Origin: Congzhengia minquanensis
GTDB taxonomy: Bacteria > Bacillota > Clostridia > UBA1381 > UBA9506
Length of the DNA: 64,000 bases
Assembly: GCF_014384785.1 (NCBI RefSeq)
Contig: NZ_JACRSU010000003.1
Coordinates: forward strand, 434,001-498,000
Reading direction: 5' to 3'
In this document: piece by piece, positions 48,213-57,596 of the stretch
Layout of the letters: each line of letters begins with the position of its first letter
Numbering within the stretch: position 1 is the stretch's first letter
Program-made: the position numbers and the translations under genes
The notes under the pieces: model-generated
The model's input: the letters and a program-made list of their open reading frames with translations, nothing else
Database searches by the model: none
What the model was told of the DNA's origin: nothing

Positions 48213-50582
48213 GTGAAAGACATTTTTATGATAGGGAACACCCATTACGATCCGGTGTGGCTGTGGAGGTGGGACGAAGCGCTGTCCTCCATAACGGCGA
48301 CCTTTCGTTCGGTCTTGCAAAGAATGGAGGAAACGCCGGATTTTTGCTATTCTTTTTCAGCTCCGGCTGTGCTAGAGCAAATTGAAAAGACAAATCCGGC
48401 GCTATTTTGCGAGATAAAACAGCGGGTGGCCGAGGGCCGGTGGGACCTTGCTGAGGGCTGGTGGCTTCAGGCCGATACCAATGCCGCTTCCGGCGAAAGC
48501 TATGTGCGGCAGGGCCTTTACGGTCAGCGCTATCTGCTGCAAAAATTCGGTAAAATGTCCCGCGCGGCGTTTAATATCGACAGCTTCGGCCACTGCTCCA
48601 ATCTTCCCCAAATCCTGGCAGGATGCGGTATTGAGTTTTATTGTTTTTGGCGTCCCAATCAGGCACAGTATGAACTGGACGCTCCTCTTTTTGTTTGGGA
48701 GGGCGGCGCAGGAAAAAGCGTGCTGGCTTACCGTGTGGGCGGCGACGGCGGCGAAATTTTCACCGAGCATTTTGAGGAGGACACGCTGAAAAAAGTGGCG
48801 GAGAATCCCGATGGGCAAGACCTTTTGGTGGTGTTCGGTGTAACAGACCACGGCGGCGCGCCAACAAAGGAAGCAATCTCGAAAATTGAGCAATATCGTG
48901 TTACATATCAAGACAAGGTACAGTTTCGCTTTGGAACGGTGGAGGACTATTTTGACCGTCAGAAAGGAAAGGATTTAGGCCGCATTAAGGGTGAAATACA
49001 GGTAACGTTTATTGGGCCTTATTCAAATTTTACGGAAATTAAGAAAAACAACCGGTTGGCAGAGTATGGAGCGTTAAACGCAGAAAAAGCGTCTGTTTTG
49101 GCTGAAAAACTGGTTGGAATGGAATATCCGGCAGAGAAGCTGCGGAAAAGCTGGCAGGACATTTTGTTTAACCAGTTTCACGACATCTTGGGCGGCGCCT
49201 GCATTGAAGATGCTTATTTCGACGCCCGCAACCTCCACGGAAGAAGCCTGCAAACCACAAATGAAATTGTGACGTTTGCCCTGCAGGCCATGACGAACAA
49301 CATAAAAATGCCGGGAAAAAATCCTGACAACGAATGGAATTTAGTTGTTTGGAATTTAAACTGTGCGGCATTTTGCGGCGCGATTGAGGCAGAGGTGCAG
49401 TGGGCCTGGGAATTTCCGTGGTATGAAGGCGGCATTGAACTGATTGACGAGCTGGGAGAAAAAATTCCGTGCCAGATTATCCGCGAAAAATCGGTTGTGC
49501 CGGGCTTTCGTTCCCGCTTTGCGTTTACAGCAAAAATTCCGGCGTTGGGATACCGCTCCTTTATCGTGAAAAAAACAAACAAGCCATGCGGCCATATCAT
49601 ACCAAAACCTGTTATCGGCGCCGAACACGGCCGTTTCCGTGTAGATGTTTCCTCCGGCGCACCTGCACTGTATGAAAACGGACAGCTGCTGACAGAATGT
49701 TTTTTGCGTCCCTATGCCTTAGAGGACCAGTGCGACACCTGGGGCTTTAATAAGACGGTTTATGAGGATAAAAAACAATATCTTACGCTTGAGTCGGCAG
49801 AGGTAACAGAAGACGGGCTATGCCTTACAAAACTGAAAACTACATGGCGGTTTGGCCATTCCGTGGCGGAGGTTTACTACACGCTTTATAATGAACATAT
49901 TGACTGCGACTATCGTGTGTTATGGCAAGAAAAAGGCTTTGCGCTGAAATTGGAGCTTCAGGGTAGAAGCAATCATTTGCGTTGTTTTGCATCTTCGCCA
50001 TATGGCTTTGAGGCGCGGCCTGCCTCTGAATTTGAAAAGCCTGTTGGCGAGCACATTTCCTTAATTTCTGAAAATAGCGGCTTTTATGTTGCAATGGACA
50101 GCATTTTTGCCTATCATTTTTCCGGCAGCAGCATTGGCTTAACGCTTTTGCGCAACTGCATTTTCGGCGATTTGAGAACAAGGGAGCTGGAAAAAGCGGA
50201 TTACCGTTATATGGGACAGGGCGAAACGAAGGGCAGGCTGCGGGTGTTTACACAGCGGCCCAAAAACCTTGCGGCGGAAGCAACCGCGTTTAACAATCCG
50301 CCCAGGGTGTTGCTTGAGGCGAACCACGCCGGAACGCTAAAATCTTGCGATGGTTTTTTTAACTGTGACAACGATGCACTTTATACAACCGTGGTGAAGA
50401 AGCAGGAGGATAACGACAAACTTGTGGTGCGGAGCTTTAACCCCGACAAAGACGCACCCCAAAGCGGGACGGTGACATTGTTTGGCAAAAGTATCAGCGT
50501 AAGCTTTCTGCCGGAAGAAATTAAAACATTGACAGAAGACAGCGAAGGCTTTCATGAGAGCAGCATGCTGGAGGAGGATTAG
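48213..50582 (+). CDS. Glycoside hydrolase family 38 (alpha-mannosidase-like)
   Basis: A 789-residue GH38 enzyme with no signal peptide, so probably cytoplasmic. The zinc-binding HYDPVWLW (H11, D13) and the nucleophile D123 in FNIDSFGHCSN are present, followed by the helical domain and the C-terminal beta-sandwich domains typical of the family. Family 38 enzymes mostly cleave alpha-mannosides, including mannosylglycerate or mannose-containing oligosaccharides. Start is GTG 48213 after an AGGGGG site. It ends one base before the HAD gene, to which it appears coupled. ManA at 21 kb could use released mannose after phosphorylation. Confidence 0.88.
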   Translation: MKDIFMIGNTHYDPVWLWRWDEALSSITATFRSVLQRMEETPDFCYSFSAPAVLEQIEKTNPALFCEIKQRVAEGRWDLAEGWWLQADTNAASGESYVRQGLYGQRYLLQKFGKMSRAAFNIDSFGHCSNLPQILAGCGIEFYCFWRPNQAQYELDAPLFVWEGGAGKSVLAYRVGGDGGEIFTEHFEEDTLKKVAENPDGQDLLVVFGVTDHGGAPTKEAISKIEQYRVTYQDKVQFRFGTVEDYFDRQKGKDLGRIKGEIQVTFIGPYSNFTEIKKNNRLAEYGALNAEKASVLAEKLVGMEYPAEKLRKSWQDILFNQFHDILGGACIEDAYFDARNLHGRSLQTTNEIVTFALQAMTNNIKMPGKNPDNEWNLVVWNLNCAAFCGAIEAEVQWAWEFPWYEGGIELIDELGEKIPCQIIREKSVVPGFRSRFAFTAKIPALGYRSFIVKKTNKPCGHIIPKPVIGAEHGRFRVDVSSGAPALYENGQLLTECFLRPYALEDQCDTWGFNKTVYEDKKQYLTLESAEVTEDGLCLTKLKTTWRFGHSVAEVYYTLYNEHIDCDYRVLWQEKGFALKLELQGRSNHLRCFASSPYGFEARPASEFEKPVGEHISLISENSGFYVAMDSIFAYHFSGSSIGLTLLRNCIFGDLRTRELEKADYRYMGQGETKGRLRVFTQRPKNLAAEATAFNNPPRVLLEANHAGTLKSCDGFFNCDNDALYTTVVKKQEDNDKLVVRSFNPDKDAPQSGTVTLFGKSISVSFLPEEIKTLTEDSEGFHESSMLEED

Positions 50583-50583
50583 C

Positions 50584-51423
50584 ATGAAAACAAAACCTGT
50601 GGCGGCCATTCTGTATGATTTTGATAAAACGCTGTCGACGAAAGATATGCAGGAGTATGCGTTCATTCCTGGCATTGGCATGACGGCAGAGGAGTTCTGG
50701 AAGAAGTGTAACCGGCTTACCCAAGAGCACAGTATGGATCAAATTTTGGCGTATATGTATGTGATGCTCACCGAGGCCAGGGGAAAAAAGCTGCTAAACC
50801 GGGAAGAATTTAAAAACTTAGGCGAAACGGTGGAGCTTTTTCCCGGCGTGCTTTCCTGGTTCAACCGCGTGAACGCTTATGCGCAAAGGCTGGGGCTGTG
50901 TTTGGAGCACTATATCATCTCCTCAGGTTTAAAAGAAATAATAGAAGGAACGCCAATTGCAAAGCAGTTTAAAGGAATTTATGCGGCGGAGTTTTTTTAC
51001 GACGAGCAAAATGTTCCCGTTTGGCCGGCTATGGCGGTGAACTATACCAGCAAAACCCAGTTTTTGTTCCGCATTAACAAGGGTGTGTTGGACGTGACGG
51101 ACCACACGGGACTGAACAAATTTACGCCGGAGAACAAGCGCAGAATTCCATTTCAAAACATGATTTACATTGGCGACGGGTTTACCGACGTTCCCTGCAT
51201 GAAACTGGTAAAGGTAAATGGCGGGCACTCCATTGCGGTTTACAGCGATAAAAAACAAACAGCGATTGACATTATGCACCAGGGTCGGGTGGATTATATT
51301 GCCCCTGCAGACTACAGCGAGGCCGGAAAACTGGAGAAAACGGTTTTTGCAGTGTTAGATCTGATTTGCGCGCAAAATGTGGCGCTGGAAATGAATTTTA
51401 AGGACTTTCATGAAACAGAATGA
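50584..51423 (+). CDS. HAD-family phosphatase
   Basis: A 279-residue haloacid-dehalogenase-superfamily hydrolase. Motif I is YDFDKTLSTKDMQEY with the nucleophilic aspartates (about residues 12-14); motif II is the IISSGLKEII segment (serine); motif III/IV is PFQNMIYIGDGFTDVPCMK with the acidic GDGxxD. Substrate is unknown. ATG 50584 has GGAGGAGG upstream, and the stop is followed at once by a terminator. It was probably co-transcribed with the GH38 gene and could remove phosphate from a sugar. Confidence 0.87.
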   Translation: MKTKPVAAILYDFDKTLSTKDMQEYAFIPGIGMTAEEFWKKCNRLTQEHSMDQILAYMYVMLTEARGKKLLNREEFKNLGETVELFPGVLSWFNRVNAYAQRLGLCLEHYIISSGLKEIIEGTPIAKQFKGIYAAEFFYDEQNVPVWPAMAVNYTSKTQFLFRINKGVLDVTDHTGLNKFTPENKRRIPFQNMIYIGDGFTDVPCMKLVKVNGGHSIAVYSDKKQTAIDIMHQGRVDYIAPADYSEAGKLEKTVFAVLDLICAQNVALEMNFKDFHETE

Positions 51424-51425
51424 TA

Positions 51426-51464
51426 AAAACACAGCCCGGCTTTGGTGCCGGGCTGTGTTTTTTT
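51426..51464. terminator. Bidirectional terminator between the HAD and comM genes
   Basis: A 15-base stem AAAACACAGCCCGGC / GCCGGGCTGTGTTTT, loop TTTGGT, with a T-run on both strands. It closes the long plus-strand operon and the convergent comM-pepP operon. Confidence 0.94.
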
Positions 51465-51465
51465 G

Positions 51466-52995
51466 TTACCAATATTTTCTGTCTAAACTTCTGTAAAAAA
51501 TTGCCTGAGCCAAGTGCTCTCTTTTTATGTTTTCACTTCCCTTAAGGTCTGCTACCGTCCGCGACACCTTCAAAATCCGATTATGCGCCCGGGCAGAGAG
51601 TCCTAAGTTATGGAACGCATCTTTTAACAGCTTCGATTCCTCCGTTCCTAACGGGCAAAATTCTTCCACCATTTTTGGCGTCATCTGGGCATTACAGTGC
51701 ACATTTTTTTCACCCTGAAATCGGTTTTCCTGAATTTTTCTTGCTGCCTCCACGCGCTTTCTGATTTCGGCAGAAGGTTCAACAGGTTTTCCGTCTGTTA
51801 AATCGCGGTATTTTACCGCGGGCACTTCAATATGTAAATCAATTCTGTCCAGCAAAGGGCCGCTGATTTTGCCCAAATATTGCCGAATTTGCTGTTCAGA
51901 ACAGGTACATTTTCGCGTACTGTCGCCAAAGTAACCGCATTTACAAGGGTTCATGGCGGCTACCACCATGGAGGAGCTGGGATAGGTTAGCGTAGCGTTT
52001 ACTCTTGATATGGTCACTACGCCGTCTTCCATAGGCTGGCGCAGCACTTCTAATGCATCTTTTTTAAACTCGGGCAGCTCGTCCAAAAACAGCACGCCGT
52101 TGTGGGCCAGGCTGATTTCGCCGGGGCGGGGCATACTCCCGCCGCCGGAAAGGCCGCTGGCAGAAATGGTGTGATGTGGGCTTCTAAAAGGCCGCGTGGT
52201 AATCAGCGGAACGTTTTGCGGAAGAAGCCCTGCAATGGAGTGAATTTTTGTCACCTCCAGCGCCTCATAAAGAGAAAGCGCCGGCAAGATAGAGGGCAGG
52301 CGCTGGGCCAGCATGGTTTTCCCTGAACCGGGGGAGCCGATGAGCAGACAGTTGTGCCCGCCGGCAGCGGCAATTTCCAAGGCAGTTTTTACGTTTTCCT
52401 GACCTTTCACATCTGCAAAATCAAGCAGAGAGTCTGTTTGACGGGAAAAAATTTTATCAATGTCAATTTCGGTTTTTTTAAGCTTTTCTTCTGTGATGAA
52501 GTGTTTTATTATATCCAGCAAATTAGCAGCGCCAAAGACATTTAAATCTTTCACGACAGCCGCCTCGGCTGCGTTTTGGGCGGGAAGAATGATATTTTTA
52601 ATTCCGTTTTCAGCAGCGCAAATTGCCATTGGAAGCGCGCCGACAATTGGACGAAGCTCGCCGGAAAGGGCAATTTCACCCACAAACGCATAATTGGAGA
52701 GGTCTGCGTTTAGCTGCTGGGAGCTTGCCAAAAGCCCGATGCAGATGGGCAAATCGTAAATGGGTCCGGCCTTTTTTATGTTGGCAGGGGCCAGGTTCAC
52801 CGTTATGCGCTGGGTGGGATAGGTTAGTCCGCAGTTCTTCATGGCGGCGCGCACACGCTCGCGGGACTCTTTTACAGCGGCATCGGGCAGACCCACCACG
52901 TCAAAGGCCGGCAGGCCGTTGCCAATGTCTGTTTCAACGCCTACCAGATATCCGTCAATTCCGTTTAGCCCCATACTGTTTATTTTTGACAGCAA
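51466..52995 (-). CDS. comM: YifB/ComM-family Mg-chelatase-like AAA+ ATPase
   Basis: A 509-residue ComM-like helicase that helps branch migration during natural transformation in some bacteria. It has a Lon-substrate-like N-terminal domain, then the AAA+ core with [18 protein letters not shown] (Walker A), [18 protein letters not shown] (Walker B) and an RIDLH motif, and a C-terminal extension. The start TTG 52995 gives the family N-terminus ([14 protein letters not shown]) and has AGGGGG at nine bases; the ATG at 53019 overlaps the preceding gene. It is co-transcribed with the M24 peptidase. Confidence 0.93.
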   Translation of the reverse strand: MLSKINSMGLNGIDGYLVGVETDIGNGLPAFDVVGLPDAAVKESRERVRAAMKNCGLTYPTQRITVNLAPANIKKAGPIYDLPICIGLLASSQQLNADLSNYAFVGEIALSGELRPIVGALPMAICAAENGIKNIILPAQNAAEAAVVKDLNVFGAANLLDIIKHFITEEKLKKTEIDIDKIFSRQTDSLLDFADVKGQENVKTALEIAAAGGHNCLLIGSPGSGKTMLAQRLPSILPALSLYEALEVTKIHSIAGLLPQNVPLITTRPFRSPHHTISASGLSGGGSMPRPGEISLAHNGVLFLDELPEFKKDALEVLRQPMEDGVVTISRVNATLTYPSSSMVVAAMNPCKCGYFGDSTRKCTCSEQQIRQYLGKISGPLLDRIDLHIEVPAVKYRDLTDGKPVEPSAEIRKRVEAARKIQENRFQGEKNVHCNAQMTPKMVEEFCPLGTEESKLLKDAFHNLGLSARAHNRILKVSRTVADLKGSENIKREHLAQAIFYRSLDRKYW

Positions 52996-53008
52996 GTGAA
53001 AGTCCCCC

Positions 53009-54058
53009 TTAAAGTTCAATCAGTTCTTTTGGCGATGCAACCAGGTTTTCATAACCGTCTTCTTTTATAACCACCAAATCTTCAATTCTCACGCCGCCGA
53101 AGTTTTCGATATAAATGCCGGGTTCAACCGTCATCAGCTCGCCAGGCAGCAAAATATCGCTGCACTTGGGCGAGAGGGACGGTTTTTCATGCACTTTCAG
53201 CCCAACGCTGTGACCTAAGCCGTGACCGAAATATTTACCAAACCCCGCGTCTTTAATCAGGTTTCGCGCAACCGAGTCCACCACGTTGGCCATCGCACCG
53301 GCAGAGAGCTCTGACAGGGCGGCTTTCTGCGCCGAAAGCACGGTTTCATAAATTTGTTTTTGTTTGTCGCTGGCCTTTCCCACAACCACGGTTCTGGTCA
53401 TGTCGCTGCAATAACCTTGAAACTTACAGCCAAAATCCAGGGTGAAAAAGTCGTTTTTTTCAATTACTTTATCCGTGGCTGTGCCGTGGGGCATGGCGCT
53501 GCGCACGCCGGAGGCCGCAATGGTTTCAAAAGAAAGCCCCTCGGCGCCGTTTTGCTTCATGTGAAATTCCAGCAAAAGGGCAATTTCCCGTTCTGTTTTG
53601 CCCGGGGCAATTTGCGTTAAAATATAGGAAAACGCGTTGTCGGCAAGCTTTGCTGCAGAGGCAATTGCAGCAAGCTCTGTTTCGTCTTTAATCATTCGAA
53701 TCTCTAATATTTTATCTGATATAGGCAGCCAAACCGATTTATCTGCGATTTTTTCCAGCCCCAAATAGGTTTGAAAGGTCACGAAATCATCTTCAAAACC
53801 AATGGTTTGAAGGTTTTCTCCTTTTAAAAATGCAGAGAGGCTTTTTTCTGCAAGATCAATAATTTCAAAATCCGGCGCCTGCTCGTGGGCCTGCACCGTA
53901 TAGCGCGAGTCGGTAAACAAAAGGCGGCGGTTTTGATCAATAAAAAGCGCGCCCTCGCCCCCCGTAAAGCCCGAAAAATAGTAAATATTTTCCGGGGAGG
54001 TGATGAGGCTGGCGCAGGGTGAAGCTTTGGTAAGCTTTTGCGTGCGTTTAATATACAA
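53009..54058 (-). CDS. Xaa-Pro peptidase, M24 family
   Basis: A 349-residue metallopeptidase of the aminopeptidase P/prolidase type. The N-terminal creatinase-like domain ([19 protein letters not shown]) precedes the pita-bread catalytic domain. Metal ligands are in [20 protein letters not shown] (two Asp), [10 protein letters not shown] (His) and [17 protein letters not shown] (two Glu). Start TTG 54058 lies 11 bases after GGAGG; an ATG at 54082 is possible but sits before that site. It is the first gene of a two-gene operon with comM. Confidence 0.92.
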   Translation of the reverse strand: MYIKRTQKLTKASPCASLITSPENIYYFSGFTGGEGALFIDQNRRLLFTDSRYTVQAHEQAPDFEIIDLAEKSLSAFLKGENLQTIGFEDDFVTFQTYLGLEKIADKSVWLPISDKILEIRMIKDETELAAIASAAKLADNAFSYILTQIAPGKTEREIALLLEFHMKQNGAEGLSFETIAASGVRSAMPHGTATDKVIEKNDFFTLDFGCKFQGYCSDMTRTVVVGKASDKQKQIYETVLSAQKAALSELSAGAMANVVDSVARNLIKDAGFGKYFGHGLGHSVGLKVHEKPSLSPKCSDILLPGELMTVEPGIYIENFGGVRIEDLVVIKEDGYENLVASPKELIEL

Positions 54059-54239
54059 CGTTTTGTTTCCCTCCGGTTTCAAATCATTTCATTTAATGAT
54101 ACGATAAATATCCCAATAAACTTACTTTAATACCAGCGCCCGCAGGCGCAAGTATATTTTCAAGTTTTATTATATCAGTCTTTACATATCTTTTCAATAA
54201 AAATCATATATAATACAAAACGAAATATTGGAGTTTGCC

Positions 54240-54701
54240 ATGAAAAGCTTTTTAAAAGAAAATTTTACACATATTCTGTTTTTAATTTTAGTTGGCTTGG
54301 TGCTGATTTTGTGGGGAAGGCTCATCGCCGGGGAATTTATAACAAACGCAGCTACCCGCGGACTTAACACCACACAGGACCGGGTGCGGTGCGCCGAAAG
54401 CTACGGCTGGCAGGTTGACCCGACCAGCGAAACACAGGAGAATGTTTATATTCCCCAGGAGTTTGACGATGTTTATAACCGCTACAACCGCTTGCAGAGA
54501 ATGTGTGGCTTCGACCTTTACAAATACCGCGGAAAAGGCGTAATACGCTACACCTTTCGGGCATTAAATTTTCCCGGGGCAGAAGATGCGGAGGTTTTTG
54601 TAAACATTTTGGTTTATGACGGAAAAATGATTGGCGGCGACTGCATGACCGTGGCGTTAGACGGTTTTATGGTGCCCATTGACCGGCGTTTTTTGGACTA
54701 A
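54240..54701 (+). CDS. DUF4830 domain protein, membrane-anchored
   Basis: A 153-residue protein with one N-terminal membrane segment (residues 12-28, ILFLILVGLVLILWGRL) and an outer domain with AESYGWQVDPTSETQENVYI and FDDVYNRYNRLQRMCGFDLYKYRGKG, which match DUF4830 proteins. The family is common in Clostridia and has no known function. ATG 54240 follows TTGGAG. Its 3' end overlaps the convergent birA by four bases. Confidence 0.82.
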   Translation: MKSFLKENFTHILFLILVGLVLILWGRLIAGEFITNAATRGLNTTQDRVRCAESYGWQVDPTSETQENVYIPQEFDDVYNRYNRLQRMCGFDLYKYRGKGVIRYTFRALNFPGAEDAEVFVNILVYDGKMIGGDCMTVALDGFMVPIDRRFLD

Positions 54702-55666
54702 AGGCAAATGCTCACATCGCCGGAGTTCAGCGCGGCGGTGTTGCCGTTTGGCAGGCGCACGATAAGGTTTGCATCGCTGTCGATATCCTCAGCAACCGCC
54801 GGGCCGGCATAAGACCCGGCTAGAATTTCAATTTTACGGTTCAAAATACAGGAGGCCTCTTTATATTCCTCAATATAATCTTTTTGCTCTAACGTTTCAT
54901 ATAGCCTGTCGAACTGCGTAAGCACTTCGGCAATCAGCTTGTTTTTTAAATCGTCGGGAAGCGGATGTGAAATTTCTGAAAGGTTTGTCGTTTTAAAGGC
55001 AAACTCCTCGGGATATCCGTTTTCCGGCGGTTTTATGTTAATTCCAATTCCTAAAACCGCATAATTTAAATAGCCCGATTCAATTTCCATAGACGCCTCT
55101 GTTAAAATTCCGCACAGCTTTTTGTTGTTAAAATAAACATCGTTTACCCATTTTATTTGTGTGTCGGCATGCAGCAGGAGTTTTATGGCCCGGCGCACTG
55201 CAACAGACGCGGCTACGGTAATGAAAACAGAGTCTGCCGCCTTTAATCGCGGGCGGAGCAGCAGGCTGAAATATACGCCGCAGCCTCTGGGTGAAAAAAA
55301 GCGTTTGCCGCGGCGTCCTTTGCCGCCGGTTTGCATCTCTGTCACCACAACGGTGCCCTCTTGAGCGCCGTTTTGCGCCAATTCCTTTAAGGCGGTGTTT
55401 GTGGAATTTACTTCATCTAAATGAACAATTTTGTGTTTGTTTCCGTTTAAATATTTATAAATGCCGCTGGGGGAAATGATGTCGTTCTTTTCAGAAAACA
55501 CATATCCTAAGCGGCTGGTAGCATCGAATTTATAGCCTGAATCCCGCAGGCCGGAAATGGCCTTGTTCACTGCCGCGCGGCTCACGCCCAGGCTTTTTGC
55601 AATGTCGCTGCCGGAAATCAGCGTTCCGCGGTTTTGCTCAAAAAGTTCTAACAATTTTTCTTTCAT
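54698..55666 (-). CDS. birA: Biotin--[acetyl-CoA-carboxylase] ligase with repressor domain
   Basis: A 322-residue bifunctional BirA. An N-terminal winged helix (residues about 1-60; ISGSDIAKSLGVSRAAVNKA) lets it act as a repressor, and the catalytic domain has the biotinyl-AMP loop TGGKGRRGKRF followed by WVNDVYFNNKKLCGILTE. It attaches biotin to biotin-dependent carboxylases. ATG 55666 follows AGAGGTG; a GTG nine bases upstream lies on that site. A near-perfect half of the BirA operator sits next to its own promoter. Confidence 0.94.
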   Translation of the reverse strand: MKEKLLELFEQNRGTLISGSDIAKSLGVSRAAVNKAISGLRDSGYKFDATSRLGYVFSEKNDIISPSGIYKYLNGNKHKIVHLDEVNSTNTALKELAQNGAQEGTVVVTEMQTGGKGRRGKRFFSPRGCGVYFSLLLRPRLKAADSVFITVAASVAVRRAIKLLLHADTQIKWVNDVYFNNKKLCGILTEASMEIESGYLNYAVLGIGINIKPPENGYPEEFAFKTTNLSEISHPLPDDLKNKLIAEVLTQFDRLYETLEQKDYIEEYKEASCILNRKIEILAGSYAGPAVAEDIDSDANLIVRLPNGNTAALNSGDVSICL

Positions 55667-55686
55667 GGATTTCACCTCTTGCTTTT

Positions 55687-55724
55687 ATACTACAATAAAT
55701 TGCAGAAAAAGTCAATTGTAAACC
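55687..55724 (-). promoter_or_regulatory. birA promoter, with a possible BirA half-site
   Basis: On the minus strand: -35 TTGACT (55710-55715), 17-base spacer, -10 TAGTAT (55687-55692). The sequence TTGTAAACC (55716-55724, plus strand) directly beside the -35 equals one half of the classical BirA operator (TTGTAAACC-N15-GGTTTACAA), but the second half is not obvious. Confidence 0.55.
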
Positions 55725-55768
55725 GATTGGTTATGCGGTAATGATATTGTATAAATTACAAAATAGTA

Positions 55769-55797
55769 TTGAAAATTTTTATAAATAATAGTATAAT
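55769..55797 (+). promoter_or_regulatory. Promoter of the PocR-AraC regulator
   Basis: A -35 TTGAAA (55769-55774), 17-base AT-rich spacer and perfect -10 TATAAT (55792-55797), 58 bases before the ATG. Confidence 0.8.
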
Positions 55798-55854
55798 TAG
55801 CTCAATGCGACTCGTTTGGAGGCGGTAAAATACACTTTTAAGGGGATGAGGCAT

Positions 55855-57006
55855 ATGAATGAAAAATTTAATAAATATAAAAATCATATTATCAGCCTCT
55901 GCGGAGTGGATTGTAATTTGTTTGATGTGCGGCTGAGAAAATTTTTAGAAGTACCCAGCTTCTGCCAAACCTGCCCGCGCTATCCAGATCATGCCAATAC
56001 GCATTTATACGGCTGTTACGAGGCACAGCGCTGGGACGATAAGTATATTTATTACTGCCCGAGAGGGTTTATCTTTATTGCAGTTGCAATTTGTGATGAA
56101 ATGCATATCATGGACTACGGCGTAATTGCAGGACCTATTTTAATGGGCGAGCCTGACGAAGAACAAAATGCGTTTTTAGGTATTATTCCCCATTTGAGCA
56201 CGAAAAACGTCAATGATTTAACCGAGCTTATGGTTCCGGTTTTTTGCCGGACGTTACAGTTCGGCAGACAGTGGGAAGATATTCAGACAAAAGACTTTTT
56301 AAATGCCGTATATGACGCGGCGGCGGAAAACACGGACATAAAAAAAGAGCAATATCCGATTTCGCTGGAAAACGATTTGCGCGACTCTATTATAAACGGC
56401 AATAAAAAGAGGGCAAAGGAGATTTTAAATCTGCTGCTGGGCCATATATTTTTCCATTCGGCAGGAGAACTTGATAAAATTAAAGAACGAATCACTGAGC
56501 TGATTGTTCAGCTATCAAGATTTTCGATTGAAGGCGGCGCGGAAATTTCTCAGATTTTTTCGCTTAATCATAACTACTTAAAAGAAGTGGAACGTTTTGA
56601 AAATATTGAACAGCTCAGTGTGTGGTTGAGCAGTGTGATGAATGAATATTTCAGCTATGTGTTCGAATTGCAGGACGTGAAGCACGCGGACAGCATTTAT
56701 AAGGCAGAGCGGTTTATAAAAGAAAATTATATGCAGAAGCTATCGTTAAACGACGTTGCGGGACACGTATATTTAAGCAAAGCGTATTTAAGCAAAATAT
56801 TTAAAGAGGAAACGGGCATTAGCTTAGTAAATTATATTAACCGGCTTCGTATTGACAAAAGCAAGACGCTTTTAAAAGACCATTCCCTGTCTTTAGCAGA
56901 CATAGCAGCACTGGTGGGATTTGACGACCAGAGCTACTTTTCAAAAATATTTAAAGGCATAACTGGTGTTTCTCCCGGAAAATACCGCAAAAATCCTTCA
57001 AAATAA
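55855..57006 (+). CDS. PocR-domain AraC-family regulator of the corrinoid island
   Basis: A 383-residue regulator with an N-terminal PocR-like sensory domain (residues about 10-165) that is rich in cysteines (C16, C20, CQTCPRYPDH, GCYEAQRWDDKYIYYCPRG) and a C-terminal AraC helix-turn-helix (about 280-380, LSLNDVAGHVYLSKAYLSKIF and LADIAALVGFDDQSYFSKIF). PocR domains sense small molecules such as hydrocarbon derivatives, and PocR of Salmonella controls propanediol and cobalamin genes. Here it sits next to, and convergent with, a corrinoid methyl-transfer operon, so that is its probable target. ATG 55855 follows AGGGG. Confidence 0.85.
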   Translation: MNEKFNKYKNHIISLCGVDCNLFDVRLRKFLEVPSFCQTCPRYPDHANTHLYGCYEAQRWDDKYIYYCPRGFIFIAVAICDEMHIMDYGVIAGPILMGEPDEEQNAFLGIIPHLSTKNVNDLTELMVPVFCRTLQFGRQWEDIQTKDFLNAVYDAAAENTDIKKEQYPISLENDLRDSIINGNKKRAKEILNLLLGHIFFHSAGELDKIKERITELIVQLSRFSIEGGAEISQIFSLNHNYLKEVERFENIEQLSVWLSSVMNEYFSYVFELQDVKHADSIYKAERFIKENYMQKLSLNDVAGHVYLSKAYLSKIFKEETGISLVNYINRLRIDKSKTLLKDHSLSLADIAALVGFDDQSYFSKIFKGITGVSPGKYRKNPSK

Positions 57007-57014
57007 TAACAATA

Positions 57015-57048
57015 AAACGGAGCCTTTTTATAAAAACAGGCTCCGTTT
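57015..57048. terminator. Bidirectional terminator between the regulator and DUF2284 genes
   Basis: Stem AAACGGAGCCT / AGGCTCCGTTT (57015-57025 with 57038-57048), with T-rich flanks in both directions. Confidence 0.88.
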
Positions 57049-57058
57049 ATGTATAAAA

Positions 57059-57589
57059 TCAATATAAAATTCCGCCGAAATATGTAACTGTGTTTGCACC
57101 GTTTATATATTTCATACCGCATGCCTCTGCCAAAGACGACACTTGAATGCTGTAAGATTCCAGAGAGGCGATTTTTTCTTCCGGAAAACGGCACGGCTCG
57201 TCGCTGACAGCGGCGCATTCTTCACAGAAGCGGCAGCCTCCGGCTCCCAGCAGCAGAAACTGAGAATCCGCTTGTTTGCATATTGCATGTACGTCTCTGA
57301 TCAGCTTTTGAAAATTGCGGCTGCTTTCCTGCATTCCTTCAACATCGAAAGAATCTTCTAATTGATAAATTTTTTGAAAAACCAATATATTTTTAAAGGT
57401 TTTTGCTTTTGCAATCAGTTCTTTTGTGTTTCCAACGCGGGGAGGACATGTCCAGTTCTTGCCGTAATTCCCGCAGGCATTGCTTTCACACAGCGAAATC
57501 AGCGACGGCTCGAAACGAATTTGCTCCACGGGCAGAACAGCGGCGTGATCCATACCGAAATCATAAATTTTTTGTTCCAGCTCTTTCAT
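57059..57589 (-). CDS. DUF2284 predicted metal-binding protein
   Basis: A 176-residue protein of the DUF2284 family. It has a set of cysteines typical of that family: LCESNACGNYGKNWTCPPRVG near the N-terminus and GAGGCRFCEECAAV in the middle, plus a later C. These look like iron-sulphur or other metal sites. Homologues are often encoded beside corrinoid methyltransferases, as here. Start is ATG 57589, eight bases past the corrinoid gene stop; upstream GTG codons are less likely. A role as a redox partner for the corrinoid protein or its methyltransferase is inference. Confidence 0.8.
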   Translation of the reverse strand: MKELEQKIYDFGMDHAAVLPVEQIRFEPSLISLCESNACGNYGKNWTCPPRVGNTKELIAKAKTFKNILVFQKIYQLEDSFDVEGMQESSRNFQKLIRDVHAICKQADSQFLLLGAGGCRFCEECAAVSDEPCRFPEEKIASLESYSIQVSSLAEACGMKYINGANTVTYFGGILY

Positions 57590-57596
57590 AACGCAA

